From Nitrosomaritimum sp049414205 (GTDB lineage Archaea; Thermoproteota; Nitrososphaeria; Nitrososphaerales; Nitrosopumilaceae), in contig JBMSGE010000009.1 in the NCBI GenBank assembly GCA_049414205.1, forward strand, positions 1 to 22,743: a stretch of DNA of 22,743 nucleotides, written 5' to 3'. This document shows, piece by piece, positions 14,982 through 21,767 of this stretch. Position numbers and translations under genes: made by a program. The notes beneath the pieces are model-generated. The model saw nothing but the letters and a program-made list of their open reading frames with translations. It was not told the origin of the DNA and did not search any database. The stretch's first letter is position 1, and each line of letters opens with the position of its first letter.

Positions 14982-15629
14982 TTGATCTTTTTATTGTTGA
15001 AATATCCCCTTCTAGTATTACTATTGATAATTCCAGGATTTTTTGGTATAGCTTTTGCTCATACGGTGGATTCCGCTGGTGACTATAGATTAGAAATAGG
15101 ATGGATGAATGAGCCTGTGGTATCTGGCGAAACCAACGGAATAGAACTATTCGTAAGTCCTCTAGAGCCTGAATTGTCGTTAGAAGAACAAGAATTCAAA
15201 AACGGAATTGCTGGACTACATAAATTTTTGAAGATGCAACTGGTTCTAAAAGACGAAAAAATCACCCTTCCTTTATCTCCAGATCATAACATTCCTGGAA
15301 AATATTATGCATTTGTAAATCCAACTGTTGCAGGATTTTATCAAGCAAATGTACTTGGAAACATTGGTAATACTACAGTTAGCCTATCAATGCATCCTCC
15401 AAAAGTCGATGAAAGAGCATACATAGAATTTCCCGAATCATCAGACCTAACTCTCAATCAACTAATTGATGGACATACAGCAGTAGTAGGAGAAGTAAAT
15501 GATTTGAAAGAAACTGTATCCAAACTTGAACAATCCGATACTGGAAATGAAATGAGCTATGCCGGAATTGGTCTGGGCATTATTGCAATTATAGTAGCAG
15601 GAATATCCTTAGCAAGATCCAAAAAATAA
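14982..15629 (+). CDS. Exported protein with C-terminal membrane anchor, possible N-terminal copper-binding His
   Basis: The product is up to 215 residues. An N-terminal signal peptide (about 8-26) ends AFA, and cleavage there would leave His27 as the first mature residue (HTVDSAGDYRLEIGW). The ectodomain looks beta-rich. A short coiled segment (VGEVNDLKETVSKLEQ) precedes one membrane helix (about 193-211) with a Lys-rich cytosolic tail. The topology is a surface protein anchored by its C-terminus. The beta-rich, His-first design recalls CopC-like and YtkA-like copper proteins, but I cannot assign a family. No ATG exists in this frame near the start: TTG at 14982, 14994 or 14997 is needed. 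A TATA-like CTATAACA (14959-14966) favours the later ones. The stop abuts that of the permease. Confidence 0.78.
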   Translation: MIFLLLKYPLLVLLLIIPGFFGIAFAHTVDSAGDYRLEIGWMNEPVVSGETNGIELFVSPLEPELSLEEQEFKNGIAGLHKFLKMQLVLKDEKITLPLSPDHNIPGKYYAFVNPTVAGFYQANVLGNIGNTTVSLSMHPPKVDERAYIEFPESSDLTLNQLIDGHTAVVGEVNDLKETVSKLEQSDTGNEMSYAGIGLGIIAIIVAGISLARSKK

Positions 15630-16907
15630 TTACTTTCTTTTGTTATAAATAAAATAAAAAATGGCTCCCGAAGCAATAATTCCTAAGCCTACCAGAACAA
15701 TTTCAATCTCAAACTGTGTTGCCATGTATATTGTAGCACCTAAACCAAATAATGGTAAAACAGGAAATTTACCAATGTTAACAGGAACTCTGTAGGGTCT
15801 TTCTTGATCTGGCTTGACATATCGCAATAAAATCACAGCTAAATTAATCATAGCAAAAGTTACAACTACTGCAAAAACAACAATATTTGCAACTATCACG
15901 ATATCTCCAATAAAAGAAAACCCAATAGCGGTAACCAAAATAAGAATAACAGCAATCCATGGAGTTTTTGTCTTCTTGTGAATCAACCCTAGTTTTGATG
16001 GTAAAGATCCATCTCTTGCCATTCCATAAAAAATTCTAGCACCAGCCACAAGTGTAATCAAAATAGTACTGGCTGTAGCAAACAAGGCTATAATTGATAA
16101 AATGAAATGACCTTGTTGACCTAATCTTTGTTCGGCTACAAATGCAAGAGGAGCAGAAGATTCTGCCAGCTGTTCCCAACCAACTATTCGAATAGAGGCT
16201 AGTGAAACAAGAATGTAAATTATTGTTGTAATTAAAACTGAAAGCATTATTCCCTTTGGCATTGTTCTTTGTGGTCTTTTCACTTCCTCAGCAACATTTG
16301 CAATATCTTCAAACCCAATGAATGCAAAAAATACTAAAACAAAAGCCAAAACAATTCCACTTACTCCAAATGGATTTTCAAAATAATCTATTTCAGATTC
16401 TACTGGAAATGAAAAACCAACCACAATAATGATTGCCAAACCACTAATGGTTACAATTGCAAAAATTGTATTGGCCCACGCAGATTCTTTTATTCCAATA
16501 AAATTTACAAACGACAAAATTCCCAAAATTATTAGTGCTGAAATTATAATTGGAATATCTGTTAATTCCTTTACATAACCTCCAAAACCTAAAGCTACCG
16601 TTGCGGCTACTATTATTGATGTAAGAATTGTTAACCAGCCAACAAGAAATCCAATGAAATTACTACGAAATCCCTCTTTGACAAATACATATTCTGCAGC
16701 AGCCCTTGGAAATAACGCAGTTAATTCGGAGTAACTAAGTCCAGCAAAAGTCGCAACAATTGCTCCCAAAATAAAAGAAATCCATAATGCATTTCCTGCA
16801 AAACCTGCAGCTTCACCTATTAGAACATAAATTCCAGCTCCAAGAATTAATCCTACACCATACATCGTAAGATGGAATAACCCTATATGCCGACTAAGAG
16901 AGCTCAT
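15630..16907 (-). CDS. APC-superfamily amino-acid/polyamine permease
   Basis: The product is 425 residues with about 12 hydrophobic helices. The N-terminus has the APC signature (LTMYGVGLILGAGIYVLIGEAAG), where the unwound Gly-rich TM1 binds the substrate backbone. Later regions (FFAFIGFEDIANVAEEVKRPQRTMPKGI) carry the TM6 and loop pattern of cationic amino-acid transporter-like members. It probably imports amino acids or a related amine with protons or by exchange; the substrate is not set by the sequence. Its ATG follows the stop of the YjbQ-family gene with no gap (TAAATG on the minus strand), so the two are cotranscribed and probably coupled in translation. Its stop is directly back-to-back with that of the convergent exported-protein gene. 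Confidence 0.92.
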   Translation of the reverse strand: MSSLSRHIGLFHLTMYGVGLILGAGIYVLIGEAAGFAGNALWISFILGAIVATFAGLSYSELTALFPRAAAEYVFVKEGFRSNFIGFLVGWLTILTSIIVAATVALGFGGYVKELTDIPIIISALIILGILSFVNFIGIKESAWANTIFAIVTISGLAIIIVVGFSFPVESEIDYFENPFGVSGIVLAFVLVFFAFIGFEDIANVAEEVKRPQRTMPKGIMLSVLITTIIYILVSLASIRIVGWEQLAESSAPLAFVAEQRLGQQGHFILSIIALFATASTILITLVAGARIFYGMARDGSLPSKLGLIHKKTKTPWIAVILILVTAIGFSFIGDIVIVANIVVFAVVVTFAMINLAVILLRYVKPDQERPYRVPVNIGKFPVLPLFGLGATIYMATQFEIEIVLVGLGIIASGAIFYFIYNKRK

Positions 16908-17327
16908 TTATTCTCCTATTATTTGCAAAACTAAATTTCTTGTTCTTTCCCGCGTATCTAGCTCTACAAACACAATTTGTTGCCATGTTCCTAGGCATAA
17001 TTGGCCATCTATGAAGGGAATAGTAAGGGAAGGTCCTAGCAAGGAGGCTTTTACATGAGAATGACCATTTCCATCATGCCACATCCGCTCATGACCATAA
17101 TCCAAATTCTTTGGGGCTATTCTATTGAGCATTTCAGGAAAATCCTGAATTAATCCAGGCTCGAATTCAATGGTAGTAACTGACCCTGTAGATCCTGATA
17201 CAAAAATAATGGCACTACCATTGGAAATACCTGATTCTGTTACTGAATCAGATATTTTCTCAGTTAAATCAATCATATCATTTTCTCCTTCGGATTGAAT
17301 TTTTATTGATTCTGTTAGAACTGTCAA
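16908..17327 (-). CDS. YjbQ/UPF0047 family protein
   Basis: The product is 139 residues, the full length for this family. The family core is clear: STGSVTTIEFEPGL, the His-rich GNGHSHVKASLLG, and PFIDGQLCLGTWQQIVFVELD. These contain the conserved His, Glu and Asp residues that form a metal-like site. Members can replace thiamine-phosphate synthase in E. coli at low efficiency, but the natural role is not established. The start is TTG at 17327: an in-frame TAA lies two codons upstream, and the next ATG (M18) would cut off the first conserved strand. A minus-strand TATA box is centred 27 nt upstream, so the mRNA is probably leaderless. The permease follows with no gap. Confidence 0.93.
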   Translation of the reverse strand: MTVLTESIKIQSEGENDMIDLTEKISDSVTESGISNGSAIIFVSGSTGSVTTIEFEPGLIQDFPEMLNRIAPKNLDYGHERMWHDGNGHSHVKASLLGPSLTIPFIDGQLCLGTWQQIVFVELDTRERTRNLVLQIIGE

Positions 17328-17350
17328 TGCTTAACTTATAGAATTACACA

Positions 17351-17357
17351 AATTTAA
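17351..17357 (-). promoter_or_regulatory. TATA box of the YjbQ-permease operon
   Basis: On the minus strand this reads TTAAATT, centred 27 nt before the TTG at 17327. It supports both the TTG start and a leaderless mRNA. Confidence 0.5.
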
Positions 17358-17363
17358 CATACA

Positions 17364-17371
17364 TCTAAATT
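17364..17371 (+). promoter_or_regulatory. TATA box of the small membrane-protein gene
   Basis: TCTAAATT is centred about 26 nt before the ATG at 17393. It is divergent from the box at 17351-17357. Confidence 0.45.
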
Positions 17372-17392
17372 ATCAAATCTGAATTATTTTAC

Positions 17393-17632
17393 ATGGCATT
17401 TCAACTAGTAATTGTTATAATTATTCCAATTCTTATGGGAATATTCTTTGTTCCTCCCTTTGATCCTCCTGAAGAACCAATTGAAGAGATAAAACAACCT
17501 ACTGAACCAATATCTGATATTCCAGATAGAGATTTTCTTTATTTTTTCTTAATGTTAGTTTGGTTATTTTTCTTAATTAGAATTTTGTTTCAAATCAAAA
17601 GAGGAACATTCACGATACAAAGAAAATTTTAA
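17393..17632 (+). CDS. Small two-helix membrane protein
   Basis: The product is 79 residues. A first hydrophobic helix (about 4-20, ending FFVPPF) and a second (about 48-66, DFLYFFLMLVWLFFLIRIL) flank an acidic, proline-rich loop (PPEEPIEEIKQPTEPISDIPD). The C-terminus is basic (KRGTFTIQRKF), so by the positive-inside rule both ends probably lie in the cytosol with the acidic loop outside. I recognise no family. A TATA box at leaderless distance supports a real gene. It is convergent with the plastocyanin-like gene, with 6 nt between the stops. A short small-subunit or regulatory role is only a guess. Confidence 0.68.
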   Translation: MAFQLVIVIIIPILMGIFFVPPFDPPEEPIEEIKQPTEPISDIPDRDFLYFFLMLVWLFFLIRILFQIKRGTFTIQRKF

Positions 17633-17638
17633 TATTTT

Positions 17639-18169
17639 TTATCGTACTGTTACTATGCCAACTCTCCATGGATGAAGAGAACAAAAATAATTATAAACAC
17701 CAGATTCTTCAAAGGTATACTCAAATACATCACCTGTCATTAGAGGTGCACTATTAAAAAGTCCAATAATATTTCCCTGAGGATCTTGACTTTGTATGGT
17801 ATGAGGTACAGAATCATCATTTACCCATCCTACTGTAGTCCCAACGGTCACTTCAAGATTCAAGGGAATGTAAAATCCGGTGTTTGCAATGTCGTAATTT
17901 CCATTTGGAATCGTTACCCTAGCGTTAAGATTTTCTGAAACGATTTGATCATTTTTCTGTTCCTCTACTTCTATCAGATCGTTATCTATTAGAAATTTAA
18001 TGGCATTAAGAAATTCCGTTTCTGAAATCGATCCTTGACCATACCACAAAGCAGTATTTTTTATCCATTGGGGAAGACTTTCAGCAGAAGCATTCTGGTA
18101 TAAAATTGCAGAAGTGAATAGTAAAACACCACACAAACCTAGAACTAATAATTTCTGTTGCCCCATCAT
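17639..18169 (-). CDS. Exported plastocyanin-like (cupredoxin) protein with altered axial ligand
   Basis: The product is 176 residues. The signal peptide (1-29) ends NASA. Residues ~31-67 form a helical segment (LPQWIKNTALWYGQGSISETEF...) of a type I recall in many thaumarchaeal surface proteins. The C-terminal cupredoxin domain has the copper ligands His123 (VPHTIQ), Cys163 and His166 (FCSLHPW). The fourth ligand, Met at Cys+6 in amicyanin-type loops (C-x2-H-x2-M), is Arg169 here (HPWRVG). Blue copper proteins in this lineage are thought to carry electrons from ammonia oxidation. The Arg may change the copper site or abolish redox activity. Two ATG codons stand at the start (18169, 18166). 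A terminal strand VGIVTVR completes the fold. Confidence 0.92.
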   Translation of the reverse strand: MMGQQKLLVLGLCGVLLFTSAILYQNASAESLPQWIKNTALWYGQGSISETEFLNAIKFLIDNDLIEVEEQKNDQIVSENLNARVTIPNGNYDIANTGFYIPLNLEVTVGTTVGWVNDDSVPHTIQSQDPQGNIIGLFNSAPLMTGDVFEYTFEESGVYNYFCSLHPWRVGIVTVR

Positions 18170-18290
18170 GGATGATCATTGTTTTTTATTTATTTAATAA
18201 GGATTCATAAATTTCAATATTGAGAATCAAATCTAAAAATTTCTCAATAAATTAACTTTATCATGAAAATTATCCTTAAAATCTAGGAAT

Positions 18291-19139
18291 TTAATACATT
18301 TCTTTATATTTCATTTTTAGTTTCTCATGTGGTACTACATCTGAAAAAGCCTTTACAACATCACTCTTGCTAACCAGACCCACAAGCTTCTGATTTGAAT
18401 CCAGAACTGGTATTCCACTTATTTTTTTCTTAATCATGATACTAGCTGCATTTGCCAAATCTTCATCATCATTGACAGTTACAAGATTTTCTTCAACTAA
18501 GTCATTCACAACTAAATCTTTGTTTAACGGGAGAAGATAATCTCGAGAACGAGTATTTCCTTTTGTAAAATAATCGCTATGTGTAAGTAAGGTATTACTT
18601 GAGATCAAACCAACAGCAGTACCATTTTCATCTGTTACAACTAATCTTGAAACACAATTTTGATTCATTAAATCTAATGCATATTTAAGAGAATCTGATT
18701 TTCTACAGGTTACAATTTTGGTACTCATAAATTCTTTAACAGAATATTTTTCACCAAAAATACTTGCATAAGCTTTTACTAAATCTGTTCGAGTAACAAT
18801 ACCTGATAACTTTCCATCTTTATTAATGATAATTACCGAACCAATTTTTAAATTATTCATCTTAGAAGCACATTGATAAAAATCATCTTCAAGTTCATCA
18901 GTAATTAATACAATATTCTTCTCCATTACATGGTCAATAGAAATTTCATTAATAGCTCTTGATGTTTTATCATCTTCTAGAAATCTGTTAATATCTCGCT
19001 CAGTAATAATTCCTAAAGGTTTTGCATCTTCAGAAATTACTATTCTTTTTATTAAATGAGATTGCATTTTTTGCAATACTTCAAAAATTGAAGATCCTGG
19101 ATTAGCAGTAATCACAGAAGAAGAATAAAATTTTTCCAT
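18291..19139 (-). CDS. Four-CBS-domain protein
   Basis: The product is 282 residues made almost entirely of four CBS motifs, i.e. two Bateman modules. Each shows the usual pattern of a strand-helix-strand ending in a G-(I/L)-(I/V)-(S/T) turn and a D-(L/I/V) helix: GIITERDIN, GIVTRTDLV, GLISSNTLL, GLVSKSDVV. CBS pairs bind adenosine ligands such as AMP, ATP or SAM and report energy state. There is no attached catalytic domain, so it probably acts on a partner. A minus-strand TATA box at 19161-19170 is centred about 26 nt from the ATG, indicating a leaderless single-gene unit. It is a paralogue of the gene at 21768-22592. Confidence 0.93.
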   Translation of the reverse strand: MEKFYSSSVITANPGSSIFEVLQKMQSHLIKRIVISEDAKPLGIITERDINRFLEDDKTSRAINEISIDHVMEKNIVLITDELEDDFYQCASKMNNLKIGSVIIINKDGKLSGIVTRTDLVKAYASIFGEKYSVKEFMSTKIVTCRKSDSLKYALDLMNQNCVSRLVVTDENGTAVGLISSNTLLTHSDYFTKGNTRSRDYLLPLNKDLVVNDLVEENLVTVNDDEDLANAASIMIKKKISGIPVLDSNQKLVGLVSKSDVVKAFSDVVPHEKLKMKYKEMY

Positions 19140-19160
19140 AATTTTATGACGGAATTTTTG

Positions 19161-19170
19161 ATTTAAAAAT
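19161..19170 (-). promoter_or_regulatory. TATA box of the CBS gene
   Basis: On the minus strand this reads ATTTTTAAAT, centred about 26 nt before the ATG at 19139. Confidence 0.5.
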
Positions 19171-19221
19171 GATCATTGATTATCAAAATTGGTTTCATTA
19201 AAAGTAAAAGGGATAAAGATT

Positions 19222-19554
19222 TTAGGAGATATTTGGTACTACTTCAATCTCTACATTGCTGCCATTAAAGGATGTAGCAATAGCTTTTATCTTGCTTTTG
19301 TAGAGGAAGTATTTTTTCCCATCATCGCTGATGGAACCTGATATTCCTAATAGTTTGTTATCATGGAGAGTTTGTAATCTTCGGTATACAGTACTGATTG
19401 GAATTTTCGTCTCAGCACTTATCTCCATAGCGGATTTTGGTTTTGCCATAGCTATTTCCAAAATTGCACGGCAATATTTGTCAGACATTACCTCAAGAAT
19501 AGCATCTTTTCTTGAGTCATCTTCAATTTTTCTTCCTGAAATTAACGCTTGCAT
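19222..19554 (-). CDS. Winged-helix transcriptional regulator (ArsR/TrmB-like)
   Basis: The product is 110 residues. After a ~20-residue lead, a winged helix-turn-helix runs from about 22 to 90: SDKYCRAILEIAMAKPKSAMEISAETKIPISTVYRRLQTLHDNKLL, then a wing ending GKKYFLYKS. ISTVYRRLQTL is the recognition helix. The C-terminal ~20 residues are a strand-like tail without an obvious sensor domain; no metal-binding Cys cluster is visible. It is divergent from the second universal stress protein gene, and a 16-bp near-palindrome lies between them, so autoregulation and control of the stress gene are likely. A TATA box (19577-19584) at leaderless distance supports the ATG at 19554. Confidence 0.88.
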   Translation of the reverse strand: MQALISGRKIEDDSRKDAILEVMSDKYCRAILEIAMAKPKSAMEISAETKIPISTVYRRLQTLHDNKLLGISGSISDDGKKYFLYKSKIKAIATSFNGSNVEIEVVPNIS

Positions 19555-19576
19555 GCTATTTTTAGGTGAAATTTAG

Positions 19577-19584
19577 ATTTAATA
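19577..19584 (-). promoter_or_regulatory. TATA box of the winged-helix regulator
   Basis: On the minus strand this reads TATTAAAT, centred 26-27 nt before the ATG at 19554. Confidence 0.55.
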
Positions 19585-19596
19585 GATCAGTATACT

Positions 19597-19612
19597 TTGC
19601 AATGCAGTGCAA
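19597..19612. promoter_or_regulatory. Near-palindromic operator candidate
   Basis: TTGCAATGCAGTGCAA has the symmetric form TTGCA-n-TGCA-n-TGCAA, in which only positions 6 and 11 break the symmetry. It lies between the divergent regulator and stress-protein genes: 12 nt upstream of the regulator's TATA box and about 38 nt upstream of the stress gene's TATA box. That is a suitable place for a dimeric winged-helix protein to bind. Confidence 0.5.
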
Positions 19613-19650
19613 TACACGCCCTATTTTATGCCTAGAAATCCTCTATGAGC

Positions 19651-19657
19651 TTTAAAT
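19651..19657 (+). promoter_or_regulatory. TATA box of the second universal stress protein gene
   Basis: TTTAAAT is centred about 28 nt before the ATG at 19682, consistent with a leaderless mRNA. Confidence 0.55.
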
Positions 19658-19681
19658 TGGACTTTACTATCAATTCTCATA

Positions 19682-20116
19682 ATGTTATTCAAAAATATCT
19701 TAGTGCCCTTTGATCTGTCTAGTACTTCAAATCAAGCCTTCAAGGTAGCACTAGACATTGCACAAAAATATGATTCGAAAATCACTCTCATAACTTGTGT
19801 AGAAGGGGATGCTTGGCACCACAAATTTTATGATGCTAGAGCAGATACTGCACTATTAAAACAACAAACTAAGGTAGCCAAAAAATATATGGAAAAACTT
19901 GAAGAATCAGCTAACAAAGCCGGAGTAAAAATAAAGCTACAAATTTTAAAATCAACTTCCGTAGTCAAGGATATCACAACATTTGCAAAATCTAGAAAAA
20001 TGGATCTGATTGTAATGAGCTCTCATGGTAGAACAGGTCTAGACAAATTAATTCTTGGAAGTGTAGCTAATGGTGTTATTCAAAGAACCACAACTCCAGT
20101 TCTGCTAATAAAATAA
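19682..20116 (+). CDS. Universal stress protein (UspA family), second copy
   Basis: The product is 144 residues, a single Usp domain. It opens KNILVPFDLSSTS and ends PVLLIK. The nucleotide motif near the C-terminus is SSHG, nine residues, GS: the first Gly of G-x2-G-x9-G-S is Ser, a variant I recall in other Usp proteins, so ATP binding is plausible but not certain. It differs from the copy at 1157 mainly in the middle helix region (VEGDAWHHKFYDARAD), which carries an HH pair. It is divergent from a winged-helix regulator. The dehydrogenase gene begins about 16 nt after its stop, so the two are probably cotranscribed. Confidence 0.93.
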   Translation: MLFKNILVPFDLSSTSNQAFKVALDIAQKYDSKITLITCVEGDAWHHKFYDARADTALLKQQTKVAKKYMEKLEESANKAGVKIKLQILKSTSVVKDITTFAKSRKMDLIVMSSHGRTGLDKLILGSVANGVIQRTTTPVLLIK

Positions 20117-20132
20117 ATGAGATGAGATTTAG

Positions 20133-21035
20133 CTGATCTCAATTATAGGAAGTGGTTTGGTTGGTTCTTCAATTGCTTTTCTATGTGCAGCAAATGCATT
20201 AGATGATATTATTCTGCTAAATCGTACAAAGAGTAAAGCACTAGGTGAAGCATTAGATATCTCAAATGCAATACCAAAAAACTCTGATATTACAATAAAA
20301 GGAACTGATGATTATTCAGAAATTAGTAATTCAGAAATCATTGTAATAACTGCAAGTACTGGAGTTTATTTAAAAAATAGAAATGAGATGGTAGATGCTC
20401 AGGTAAAAATGATTAAAGATATTGCTAATGAAATCAAAATAAATTGCAAATCACCAACTGTTTTAATAATTTCAAATCCTGTTGATGTACTAACTTATTT
20501 TTTCATTAAAGAAACTGGATTTTCAAGAGAACGTGTCATAGGTATTGCTTCAGCATTAGACTCTAGTCGATTCAGGTATTTACTCTCAAAAAAAATCGGA
20601 GTTAACCAATCTCAAATATCTGATGCATTTGTTTTAGGAGAACATGGAGATTCTATGGTCCCAATTTTCTCAAATACAAAAATAGAAGGAAAAAATGTTC
20701 TAGATATCATCAATTCTTCGCAAAAAGAAGAAATTACAAAAGAAATTCGTGACTATTGGAAATCATTAAGAAATTTTAAGAGTAGATCGCAATTTGGAAT
20801 TTCAAAAAGTACGTTTGATGCTATATACTCAATCTTAAACAATCAACCCTTGTTAAGTCCAACTTCAATTTTACTAGATGGAGAATACGATCAAAAAAAT
20901 GTTTGTATGGGAGTTCTTACAACTATTGGTTCTAAAGGAGTTTCAAAAATTCATCAGACAGATGTTGATGAATCTGAAAAAAAATCACTTGATCTATCTG
21001 CTCAAACAATTAGAAACAATATCGAATCCATCTAA
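20133..21035 (+). CDS. Malate/lactate dehydrogenase family protein, non-ATG start
   Basis: The product is about 300 residues if started at CTG 20133. An in-frame TAG sits at 20130-20132, and the dinucleotide-binding strand (ISIIGSGLVGSS, GxGxxG) begins immediately after it. A TTG at 20157 is in frame but falls inside that motif and would destroy it. Catalytic residues of the family are present: Asn115 (SNPVD), Asp143 and Arg146 (LDSSRFR), His171 (GEHGDS). The substrate loop is short (GVYLKNRNEM) and keeps only one Arg. Strand beta-2 ends LLNRTK rather than the NAD-selecting Asp, suggesting NADP preference. It probably interconverts oxaloacetate and malate, but another 2-oxoacid is possible. 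It is convergent with the VIT-type gene. Confidence 0.87.
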   Translation: MISIIGSGLVGSSIAFLCAANALDDIILLNRTKSKALGEALDISNAIPKNSDITIKGTDDYSEISNSEIIVITASTGVYLKNRNEMVDAQVKMIKDIANEIKINCKSPTVLIISNPVDVLTYFFIKETGFSRERVIGIASALDSSRFRYLLSKKIGVNQSQISDAFVLGEHGDSMVPIFSNTKIEGKNVLDIINSSQKEEITKEIRDYWKSLRNFKSRSQFGISKSTFDAIYSILNNQPLLSPTSILLDGEYDQKNVCMGVLTTIGSKGVSKIHQTDVDESEKKSLDLSAQTIRNNIESI

Positions 21036-21037
21036 AT

Positions 21038-21718
21038 TTAAACCAAAAAATGCAATCCATATCCTATCAAATAGGCAACCATTGCTGCAATACCGCCAAT
21101 AATCAGAGTGTAGACTCCAGATCTAATTTTGGATTTTTTAACAATCTTACCTTTTACTATACCAACTATGAAAAATGCACATACCACAAAAACTGTTGAA
21201 TAAAAAAATGCATCAGAATTAGGATCAATTCCCATTGCCATAAATACCATAAAAGGAATTAGAGGAATTAATCCAATCAAATTAAAGCCTACGAAAGTGC
21301 TAAATGAACTATCAAGTGGCTTTTTTTCATCTTCTATCAGTCCTAATTCTTCTTTCATCATTGTATCCACCCAAACTTTTCGTCTAGAAGTAATTATTCT
21401 GACTATCTCTTCTAATAGTTCATCTTTGAATCCTTTTTTACTATAGATATCTCTAATCTCATCTTTTTCTTGCTCTTCGAGATTATCTATTTCCCACTCT
21501 TCTTGCTTTCTTTTCATTTCAATATACTCATTTCGTGCTTTTGAGGCTTGATAGTTTGCAGCGGCCATGGAAAATCCATCTGCAAACAAGTTTGCAAATC
21601 CTAAAATCAAAATTATTCCAGGTGACAAAGAAGCTCCTACTACACCTGCAACTATTGCAAAAGTAGTAACAGCTCCATCAATAGAACCGTAAATAAAATC
21701 ATCAAAATGCCAATTCAT
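21038..21718 (-). CDS. VIT1/CCC1 family iron/manganese transporter
   Basis: The product is 226 residues with five predicted helices. Helix 1 (GSIDGAVTTFAIVAGVVGA) and helix 2 (ILILGFANLFADGFSMAAANYQASKA) carry the family's acidic and Met residues that form the metal path. Between helices 2 and 3 is a Glu-rich cytosolic domain (about 65-128, with EEWEIDNLEEQEKDEI), which in plant VIT1 binds metal before transport. Three further helices follow. Family members move Fe2+ or Mn2+ out of the cytosol in exchange for protons. In an archaeon this would be efflux across the cell membrane for iron or manganese balance. The stop lies 2 nt from that of the dehydrogenase gene. Confidence 0.9.
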   Translation of the reverse strand: MNWHFDDFIYGSIDGAVTTFAIVAGVVGASLSPGIILILGFANLFADGFSMAAANYQASKARNEYIEMKRKQEEWEIDNLEEQEKDEIRDIYSKKGFKDELLEEIVRIITSRRKVWVDTMMKEELGLIEDEKKPLDSSFSTFVGFNLIGLIPLIPFMVFMAMGIDPNSDAFFYSTVFVVCAFFIVGIVKGKIVKKSKIRSGVYTLIIGGIAAMVAYLIGYGLHFLV

Positions 21719-21767
21719 GATTATATTTTACAAATTTTCATTCTTTTAATAAATTCTCTAAAACTTT

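Noticed and set aside
14975..15074. ATG-started reading frame overlapping the exported protein
   Set aside because: It runs about 33 codons in another frame, has no protein-like composition, and stops early. The signal-peptide frame with a TTG start is better supported.
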